DNA from: an uncultured Oscillospiraceae bacterium
GTDB taxonomy: Bacteria > Bacillota > Clostridia > Oscillospirales > Oscillospiraceae
Direction of reading: 5' to 3'
Assembly: GCA_900759385.1 (NCBI GenBank)
Contig: CAAEUZ010000033.1
Coordinates: 1 to 11,163 of the forward strand
DNA: 11,163 nt
The notes under the pieces were generated by a model, which saw only the letters and a list, made by a program, of their open reading frames with translations, searched no databases and was not told the origin of the DNA. A program made the translations under genes and the position numbers. This document shows, one piece after another, positions 6,159 through 11,163 of the stretch. Within the stretch, counting starts at the first letter, position 1; each line of letters starts with the position of its first letter.

Positions 6159-7139
6159 TCATACGGTTGTTTTGCTTTTGCGACATAATACTATAGATGT
6201 ATGTCCAAGTTTATCTATTATCACAGTTGAATGAGTAGTCAGTATGAATTGTGTTCGAGGGTACTTTTCCGAACTTTTTAGAGTTTCAATAAGCTGCCGT
6301 TGCGCTTGGGGATGCATATTGAGTTCAGGTTCCTCTATTCCAACTAGATAATTGACATCATCTTCAATTGCAACCGCCATAGAAATGGCAAAATATACAG
6401 CACTTTGGATGCCACTTCCACAGTTGTTAATTTCATTGCGCTGGGTGTTCTCAAATAAAAATAATGATACTGAGCGGAGGATTAAATCCACAACTTCACG
6501 ATTCATTGCCTGGATAGAAAATTCCGCATTTCCCAGCGGATAATATTGTTTGATACTATTGAGTGCTGACCTAAAAACTGTATTTTCAATTTTTTCAGTT
6601 AACCTATCTACCAGTGGTTGAATAGTGTTTCTATTGGCAACTTGCTGCTGAAATATCGATTTTAGGAGAGTATAAGCTATGCCACCATCACCAGAAATAG
6701 CATTTTCATAATTTCTAACAATTGGTACATAAATAAATCGGAAATGTCTGATTGCAGATTCAAACTGGTCTACACTGATAGTTTGCGCATGGTTAGCCTT
6801 AATAACATCATAGGAAGGTGTCTGTCTGTCCCATCTATATGTGAAGCGTATGGTGAGAGAATTGTTATAAATATAATCGGGGTTTATCTGATCTTCCGGC
6901 TGAATATCAGTAAATGTCACTGTGATTTTGGGACGAGCGTGACTATTATACATATGCTCTTGATTCAAAAACGCTTCTCTCTCGTCTTTGTAATTAAAAA
7001 ATGCATTTAGAGCACGCAAAAAGTGCGATTTACCTGCATTATTAGCGCCTACAAGAGCCGATATTTGGCCAATTTTAATTGTCGAATTGTCTATCGACCT
7101 AAATTTCTGTATCTGCAAATTGGCAATTTTCATTTGCAT
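6159..7139 (-). CDS. OLD-family ATPase domain, N-terminal piece of the broken gene
   Basis: This 326-aa piece would be made if translation stops at the TGA. It begins IQKFRSIDNS, has Walker A GANNAGKS (31-38), a signature-like CGSGIQS (240-246), Walker B YLVGIEEPELNMHP (264-277) and the H-loop TTHST (His303). It is therefore a complete ATPase head lacking the nuclease. GGAGG lies 4 nt before ATG 7139 and 10 nt before ATG 7133; the second start gives the more usual MKI N-terminus, so either may be used. Free ATPase heads of this family might still dimerise; whether the piece is stable is unknown. Confidence 0.8.
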   Translation of the reverse strand: MQMKIANLQIQKFRSIDNSTIKIGQISALVGANNAGKSHFLRALNAFFNYKDEREAFLNQEHMYNSHARPKITVTFTDIQPEDQINPDYIYNNSLTIRFTYRWDRQTPSYDVIKANHAQTISVDQFESAIRHFRFIYVPIVRNYENAISGDGGIAYTLLKSIFQQQVANRNTIQPLVDRLTEKIENTVFRSALNSIKQYYPLGNAEFSIQAMNREVVDLILRSVSLFLFENTQRNEINNCGSGIQSAVYFAISMAVAIEDDVNYLVGIEEPELNMHPQAQRQLIETLKSSEKYPRTQFILTTHSTVIIDKLGHTSIVLCRKSKTTV

Positions 7140-7170
7140 TGAACCTCCAATTTTGGCGCTTATCTATTAA

Positions 7171-7199
7171 ATTATACCACTGGACTACAGGTATCGCAA
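7171..7199 (-). promoter_or_regulatory. Sigma-70 promoter of the OLD-family gene
   Basis: On the minus strand TTGCGA (7199-7194), a 17-bp spacer and TATAAT (7176-7171) are present, with an extended -10 TG one base upstream. Transcription would begin near 7164, about 25 nt before the start codon. The cargo gene thus has its own promoter, opposite to the conjugation genes. Confidence 0.75.
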
Positions 7200-7436
7200 G
7201 AAAACCACCAATTTGTACTGTAGTTTCCACATTTCGTGCGGCATGGGTTAAATCCTATGCCGTTTTTACATTCAAAACTACCTCGAAAGGAGTCGAAACC
7301 CCCATGTTTTTTCATTCCCAATCAGTCGGAAGGCCACCGCCCATAGGTTTTCCCCTCCGGGGTATCTGGTCGGCATAGAGGCTGTCTTTTTCCCGAAAAC
7401 GAACACTTTTTCAAACCGCCGAAGGGAGGTGATACC
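7200..7436. other. Leader region upstream of the conjugation genes
   Basis: This stretch has no firm gene. It holds a plus-strand terminator-like hairpin (7239-7267), a possible 24-codon leader frame (7304-7378) with AAAGGAG 11 nt upstream, and the AGGGAGGTGA ribosome site of the next gene. I see no consensus plus-strand promoter. Confidence 0.5.
7239..7267 (+). terminator. Rho-independent terminator or attenuator before the conjugation module
   Basis: A 9-bp stem (7239-7247 with 7254-7262, one G-U pair) closes the loop TTAAAT and is followed by TTTTT (7263-7267). No plus-strand gene ends just before it, so it may be an attenuator of the conjugation operon leader or the tail of a gene lost when the cargo was inserted. 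Confidence 0.6.
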
Positions 7437-8330
7437 ATGGCGGTATTTCGCATTGAGAAAACCCGCGACTACACGGTGATGTCTAACCACCACCTGCGCA
7501 ACGCAGGGCTGTCCCTGAAATCCAAAGGGCTGCTCTCCATGATGCTGTCTTTACCGGAGGACTGGAACTACACCACCAGGGGCCTGGCCAAAATCTGCAA
7601 GGAGGGCACGGACAGCATTGGATCAGCCCTGAAGGAGCTGGAGCGTGCCGGGTACATAGTCCGCAATCGGCTGCGGGACAGCAAGGGCAAAATCGTGGAT
7701 GTGGAGTATGTCATCTACGAGACGCCCCATCCCCCGGACACGGGTCAGCCGTGTGAGGACGAGCCGGATACGGCTTGTCCAGATACGGAAAACCCGGATA
7801 TGGATAACCCATGTCTGGAAAACCGGCCGCAATTAAATAAAGAGAAAAGAAATCCTGAAAAACAAAATACTGATTCATCAAGTACGGAAGGATCAAATCC
7901 TGTCCAATCAAGCCCCCAAACCCCCGCAGAGTGTAGCCGGACCGGACGGGACTGGATGCGGGAGCGAGAAAGCTATCGGGAACTGATTTTGGAGAACATC
8001 GAGTATAACATCCTCGTACAGAACGAGCGCATGGACCGTGACCGTCTGGACGAGCTGGTGGAGCTCATGGTGGACACCGTCTGCTCCCGCAGGGAGACGA
8101 TCCGCATTGCCGGGGACGACTATCCGGCGGAGGTGGTCAAATCCCGGTTCCTGAAGCTGAACAGTTCTCACATCGAGTATGTGCTGGACCGTATACGGGA
8201 GAACACTACCTATGTCCGCAATATCAAGAAATATCTGCTGGCTGCCCTGTATAACGCCCCGGCCACCATCGACAGCTACTATGCGTCCCTGGTGAACCAC
8301 GACCTGTACGGCGGCGGAGAAAGGAGATGA
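7437..8330 (+). CDS. Replication-initiator-like HTH protein (DUF6017 type) of a conjugative element
   Basis: This 297-aa protein starts at ATG 7437 with AGGGAGG 8 nt upstream. Residues 1-90 form a winged helix domain like the N-terminus of RepA/DnaD-type initiators: FRIEKTRDYTVMSNHHLRN, then LSLKSKGLLSMMLSLPEDW, and a helix-turn-helix around TTRGLAKICKEGTDSIGSAL. A low-complexity linker rich in Pro, Asp, Asn and Glu (about 100-165) has a repeated PDT/PDM-type pattern. The C-terminal domain (about 170-297) starts RESYRELILENIEYNIL and ends KKYLLAALYNAPATID, the part I associate with DUF6017. It is the first gene of the conjugation block in Tn1549/CTn5-like elements and may start plasmid-like replication of the excised circle; this role is inferred. 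The next gene begins 6 nt after its stop. Confidence 0.82.
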   Translation: MAVFRIEKTRDYTVMSNHHLRNAGLSLKSKGLLSMMLSLPEDWNYTTRGLAKICKEGTDSIGSALKELERAGYIVRNRLRDSKGKIVDVEYVIYETPHPPDTGQPCEDEPDTACPDTENPDMDNPCLENRPQLNKEKRNPEKQNTDSSSTEGSNPVQSSPQTPAECSRTGRDWMRERESYRELILENIEYNILVQNERMDRDRLDELVELMVDTVCSRRETIRIAGDDYPAEVVKSRFLKLNSSHIEYVLDRIRENTTYVRNIKKYLLAALYNAPATIDSYYASLVNHDLYGGGERR

Positions 8331-8336
8331 TGTCTT

Positions 8337-8825
8337 ATGCAGGAAGAAGTCACCCAGCGCACCGTTGCCCTCTGCGTGGAGGCTACAAAGCTCTCCGCCG
8401 GGATGCTACAACAGGCCATGAAAAAAGTGCTGGACGAGATGCAGAAAGGCGTGACCGGCCACAAGACCAAGCTGCACCACGGCAAGCAGACCCTCCGGCA
8501 GCTTATGAAGCACAACACCGGCGTTTCAAACATCGAGATCACCGACCAGAACATCCGGGCCTTTTCCGCCACCGCCAAGAAGTACGGCATTGACTTCGCG
8601 CTGAAAAAGGACACCAGCGGCGAGATACCCCGCTATCTGGTGTTCTTCAAGGGCCGGGATGCCGACGTTATCACGGCGGCTTTTCGGGAGTTTTCCGCAA
8701 AGAATCTGGAGAAAGAGAAAAAGCCCTCCATCCGCAAGGAGCTGGAGCAGGCAAAGCAGCAGTCCAAAGCCCAGCACCGCCAGCGGGAGAAGGTCAAAAC
8801 CAAAGACCGGGGTGTGGAATTATGA
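8337..8825 (+). CDS. PcfB-like conjugation protein (DUF3801)
   Basis: This 162-aa protein carries the PcfB/DUF3801 pattern: VTQRTVALCVEATKLSAGML, then the helix KKVLDEMQKG, HGKQTLRQLMKHN, and IRAFSATAKKYGIDFALKKD followed by RYLVFFKGRDADVITAAFREF. The last 45 residues are a Lys/Glu/Gln-rich coiled-coil-like tail. In pheromone-type conjugation PcfB-like proteins help bring the relaxase-DNA complex to the coupling protein PcfC (VirD4/TraG), and here the next gene is that coupling protein, overlapping as ATGA (8822-8825). GGAGATGATG upstream provides the ribosome site, overlapping the previous gene's end. It is cytosolic, with no membrane segment. It looks intact, but its partner gene is disrupted. 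Confidence 0.87.
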   Translation: MQEEVTQRTVALCVEATKLSAGMLQQAMKKVLDEMQKGVTGHKTKLHHGKQTLRQLMKHNTGVSNIEITDQNIRAFSATAKKYGIDFALKKDTSGEIPRYLVFFKGRDADVITAAFREFSAKNLEKEKKPSIRKELEQAKQQSKAQHRQREKVKTKDRGVEL

Positions 8826-9856
8826 CCGGCATCTGGAAAAAGACTCTCGTCCTCAACCTCCCGTATCTGCTGTTCGTGTATCTCTTTGATAAGCTCTGCC
8901 AGGCGGTGCGCCTCGCGCCCGGTCTTGACGCCTCTGAAAAGTTCCTGCATTTGAGCCAGGGCTTTACGGAGGCGTTTTCTTATGCGGCACCAAGCCTACA
9001 TCCGCTGGACCTGCTGGCAGGTATTGCCGGGGCGGTCATCGTCCGTCTGGCGGTGTACGCCAAAGGGAAAAACGCCCGCAAATACCGCAAGGGCATTGAG
9101 TACGGCAGCGCCCGATGGGGAACAGCGGCGGATATTGCCCCCTATGTGGATCCGGTCCCCGACTGGAACATCCCTCTGACCCAGACGGAAAAGCTCACCA
9201 TGTCCAGCCGCCCGAAAAATCCCAAGTACGCCCGGAACAAAAATATCCTGGTCATCGGCGGCAGCGGCAGTGGCAAGACCCGGTTCTTCGTCAAACCCTC
9301 CCTGATGCAGATGCACAGCAGCTATGTGGTCACCGATCCCAAAGGACAGCTTTTGTCGGAGGTGGGAACCATGCTGCGCCGGGGCGCCCCCAAGCTGGAC
9401 GAGAACGGAAAGCCTATGCGGGACACCCGCGGGAAGGTCATCTATGAGCCGTACCGCATCAAGGTCCTCAACACCATCAACTTTAAAAAGAGCATGAAAT
9501 ACAACCCCTTCGCCTATATCCGGTCGGAGAAGGACATTCTCAAATTGGTCAATGTCATCATCGCCAACACCAAAGGCGACGGGGAAAAATCTTCGGAAGA
9601 TTTTTGGGTCAAGGCCGAGCGCCTTTTGTACTGCGCCCTGATCGGGTACATCTGGTACGAGGCGGAGCCGGAGGAAAAGAACTTCCTCACGCTGCTGGAG
9701 CTCATCAACGCATCGGAGGCCAGAGAGGACGACGAGGAATTTCAAAGCCCCGTTGACCTGCTGTTCGCCAAGCTGGAGAAGGAGCACCCGGACCACTTCG
9801 CCGTGAAGCAGTACCGCAAATTCAAGCTGGCTGCCGGAGATGTATGCTCTAAGTGA
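8822..9856 (+). CDS. VirD4/TraG-type IV coupling protein, truncated by a mobile element
   Basis: These 344 residues are the N-terminal part of a coupling ATPase that drives DNA transfer through a type IV secretion system at the membrane. Two hydrophobic segments (about 8-29 and 60-79) anchor it. YGSARWGTAADIAPYVD follows, then Walker A GGSGSGKT (146-153) and VVTDPKGQLL. The family is normally around 600 residues; Walker B and the rest are absent. Native sequence runs to KFKLAAG (about residue 339), where relatives continue with Lys-Thr-Ala. The last five residues (DVCSK) come from an inserted element whose left end begins at 9837-9840. The product should be inactive, so this element probably cannot transfer itself unless the insertion is excised. 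The remainder of the gene is expected right of the window. Confidence 0.85.
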   Translation: MTGIWKKTLVLNLPYLLFVYLFDKLCQAVRLAPGLDASEKFLHLSQGFTEAFSYAAPSLHPLDLLAGIAGAVIVRLAVYAKGKNARKYRKGIEYGSARWGTAADIAPYVDPVPDWNIPLTQTEKLTMSSRPKNPKYARNKNILVIGGSGSGKTRFFVKPSLMQMHSSYVVTDPKGQLLSEVGTMLRRGAPKLDENGKPMRDTRGKVIYEPYRIKVLNTINFKKSMKYNPFAYIRSEKDILKLVNVIIANTKGDGEKSSEDFWVKAERLLYCALIGYIWYEAEPEEKNFLTLLELINASEAREDDEEFQSPVDLLFAKLEKEHPDHFAVKQYRKFKLAAGDVCSK

Positions 9857-9907
9857 CTTCTTAATCATGGTTTTTGTCATGGTTAGTGAAGCAGTCACTT
9901 AGAGCAT
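9844..9907. repeat. 15-bp perfect inverted repeat at the transposon left end
   Basis: ATGCTCTAAGTGACT (9844-9858) is mirrored exactly by AGTCACTTAGAGCAT (9893-9907) around a 34-nt spacer that contains two TCATGGTT copies. A T-rich stretch follows. It could be the recombinase's subterminal binding site, or a terminator insulating the recombinase gene from traG transcription. Confidence 0.7.
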
Positions 9908-9929
9908 TTTCATTTCAGGAGGTACAGCC

Positions 9930-11163
9930 ATGAGAAACGAGAAAATCACTCCTCTGTATGAGCGTTTGAGCCGTGATGATGAGTTACAGGGCGAGAGCAA
10001 TTCCATCTCCAACCAGAAAAAGATGTTAGAGGACTATGCCCGCCGGAATGGTCTACCGAACCCCACCCACTTCACCGATGATGGCGTATCGGGAACCCGT
10101 TTTGACCGCCCCGGCTTTCTGGCGATGATGGAGGAAGTCGAGGCCGGACGGGTGGAGGCCATTGTCATAAAGGACATGAGCCGCCTGGGGCGCGACTATC
10201 TGAAAGTCGGCCAAGTCATGGAGATTTTGCGGCAGCGCGGCGTCCGGCTGATCGCCATCAACGACGGCGTGGACAGTCTGAAAGGTGACGATGATTTTAC
10301 CCCGTTCCGCAATATCATGAACGAGTTTTATGCCCGCGACACCAGCCGAAAAATCCGCTCCGTGTTCAAGTCCAAAGGCATGAGCGGCAAGCACCTGACC
10401 GGCACCGTCATTTACGGCTATTTGTGGGACGAAAAGCGGGAACACTGGCTTGTGGACGAAGAAGCCGCCGAAGTGGTACGCCGCATCTTTTCCCTGACAA
10501 TGGAGGGCTACGGCCCCTATCAGATTTCCAAGCTGCTGTCTGAGGCAAAGGTTGAAATCCCCGCTGTCCATCTGGCACGCTTTCACGAAGGCGTAAACAG
10601 GTCAAAGCCGGTCAAAGACCCCTACGGCTGGGGATCGTCCACCATTGTGAATATTCTGAAAAAGCGGGAATACCTGGGCCACACCATTAATTTCAAGACC
10701 CGCAAGCACTTCAAGGATAAGAAAAGCCACTATGTTGACGAAAGCGAGTGGACGATTTTCGAGAACACCCATGAGGCCATCATCGACCAGGAAACCTTTG
10801 ACAATGTGCAGCGCATCCGGGCAAATGTCCGGCGTTACCCGGACGGCTGGGGCGAGGCCCATCCTCTGACCGGCCTGATGTACTGTGCCGACTGCGGCGG
10901 CAAGATGTATGTCCATCGCGTCAATAACGGCAAGCGTGACCCACAGTTTACTTGCAGCCAGTACAGCAAATACCCTATCGGCTCCCTTTGCCCCACACAG
11001 CACCGCATCCGGGCCGAGGCCGTCCTGACCCTGATAACCGATATGCTCCGGGCCATCGCGGAGTATTCTAAAAATGACCGGGCCGAGTTTATCCGCACCG
11101 TCCAGGAAACGCAGGCCGCCCAGCAGACCGCCGATATATCCAAGAAGCGGAAACGGCTGGCCG
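9930..11163 (+). CDS. Large serine recombinase (TnpX-like), partial at the right edge
   Basis: This frame is open from ATG 9930 to the window end (411 residues seen); AGGAGG lies 7 nt upstream. The N-terminal resolvase domain (about 5-150) has LYERLSRDDE with catalytic Ser14 and Arg12, then GVSGTRFDRPGF and IVIKDMSRLGRDYLKVG. A recombinase domain follows from about residue 150 (TGTVIYGYLWDEK, GWGSSTIVNILKKREYLGH). A zinc ribbon holds Cys319, Cys322, Cys342 and Cys354. A coiled-coil region starts at the end. Full-length relatives are about 500-700 residues. The enzyme cuts and joins DNA through a phosphoserine link and would excise and insert this transposon. No obvious promoter lies before it, as in Tn4451, where the promoter forms on circularisation; that parallel is inference. 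Confidence 0.92.
   Translation, partial: MRNEKITPLYERLSRDDELQGESNSISNQKKMLEDYARRNGLPNPTHFTDDGVSGTRFDRPGFLAMMEEVEAGRVEAIVIKDMSRLGRDYLKVGQVMEILRQRGVRLIAINDGVDSLKGDDDFTPFRNIMNEFYARDTSRKIRSVFKSKGMSGKHLTGTVIYGYLWDEKREHWLVDEEAAEVVRRIFSLTMEGYGPYQISKLLSEAKVEIPAVHLARFHEGVNRSKPVKDPYGWGSSTIVNILKKREYLGHTINFKTRKHFKDKKSHYVDESEWTIFENTHEAIIDQETFDNVQRIRANVRRYPDGWGEAHPLTGLMYCADCGGKMYVHRVNNGKRDPQFTCSQYSKYPIGSLCPTQHRIRAEAVLTLITDMLRAIAEYSKNDRAEFIRTVQETQAAQQTADISKKRKRLA

Larger units (their letters stand above)
5412..7139 (-). pseudogene. OLD-family ATPase/TOPRIM nuclease interrupted by one in-frame TGA
   Basis: Codons 1-575 on the minus strand form one frame broken only at codon 327 (TGA, 6161-6159). I read the 63 codons between that stop and the next ATG (5969): they contain no other stop and read as expected family sequence, ending in FVIITESSNDCN, where Glu372 is the presumed first TOPRIM metal ligand. 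The second half then carries IVDRD with Asp426 and Asp428. The intact protein would be an overcoming-lysogenization-defect (OLD) nuclease: an ABC-type ATPase joined to a TOPRIM DNA-cleaving domain, a type used in phage defence. Its length is close to GajA-type proteins, but no UvrD-like GajB partner is seen. A CGA-to-TGA change would explain the break. The gene is AT-rich, unlike both flanks, which suggests separate acquisition. Confidence 0.82.
9837..11163 (+). mobile_element. Serine-recombinase transposon (Tn4451/TnpX-like), left end and part
   Basis: The coupling-protein frame breaks off at a GA dinucleotide (9837-9838 or 9839-9840), and new sequence follows with a 15-bp inverted repeat and then a large serine recombinase gene reading inward. 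TnpX/TndX recombinases join ends at GA dinucleotides, so the break fits that family. Similar elements nested inside clostridial conjugative elements (Tn6103 type) are known. The right end lies outside the window. Confidence 0.75.

Noticed and set aside
6159..6161. TGA read as Trp or selenocysteine
   Set aside because: Other genes in the window end with TGA, no obvious selenocysteine hairpin was seen, and the position is not a catalytic site.
5412..7139. Gabija (GajAB) defence system
   Set aside because: The length and domains fit a GajA-like protein, but no UvrD-like helicase gene is adjacent: the neighbours are excisionase and a replication-initiator-like gene.
8996..9898. 300-aa frame on the minus strand across the coupling-protein gene
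   Set aside because: It is a shadow of the coupling protein and extends across the transposon junction, so it cannot be an old gene.
1..11163. CRISPR array or rRNA genes
   Set aside because: No regularly spaced repeats of 24-40 bp and no rRNA-like sequence were seen on either strand.

Overview
The window looks like a chromosomal piece of a high-GC gut Clostridia (Oscillospirales-type Firmicute) carrying nested mobile DNA. I infer this from the protein families, the AGGAGG-type ribosome binding sites, and a conjugation module of the Tn1549/CTn5 kind. I had no database search, so the taxon is inference.

Positions 1-3465 look like ordinary chromosome. A leftward operon reads: small 86-aa protein, alpha/beta hydrolase, flavoprotein with an Isf-like cysteine cluster, aldo/keto reductase (cut by the window edge). 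The first three are coupled by 1-nt gaps or ATGA overlaps. A LysR regulator is transcribed divergently. The 120-bp divergent region holds two well-formed sigma-70 promoters with an 8-bp inverted repeat between them, so LysR probably controls this small redox/detoxification operon.

Positions 3546-5100 are an integration scar. A tyrosine integrase lacks its N-terminal arm-binding region but keeps its catalytic residues. It reads toward a 45-bp fragment of the 3' half of a tRNA-Arg(CCT) gene on the minus strand (4829-4873), which is followed by a tRNA-type terminator. The tRNA match stops at the anticodon loop, the usual crossover place for tRNA-targeting tyrosine recombinases. Four TATTAGCA repeats flank this core (one left, three right) and resemble integrase/Xis arm sites. 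An excisionase-type HTH protein follows. The int-att-xis order resembles an attP or a tandem-element junction.

Positions 5319-7200 are a visibly AT-rich cargo insert on the minus strand: an OLD-family ATPase/TOPRIM nuclease with its own promoter (TTGCGA-17-TATAAT). Its 575-codon frame is broken by one in-frame TGA at codon 327, just before the TOPRIM domain.

Positions 7200-9850 are the GC-rich conjugation module on the plus strand: a DUF6017-type replication-initiator-like protein, a PcfB-like protein and a VirD4/TraG coupling protein. The coupling protein is cut off after about 339 residues by a second mobile element. That element starts at about 9837-9840 with a GA dinucleotide and a 15-bp perfect inverted repeat, and carries a large serine recombinase (TnpX-like) that runs off the right edge. 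The missing second half of traG should lie beyond it.

Taken together, this is a chromosomal LysR operon, then a decayed integrase remnant, then a conjugative element integrated at a tRNA-Arg site. That element carries a broken phage-defence-type gene and is itself disrupted by a serine-recombinase transposon.
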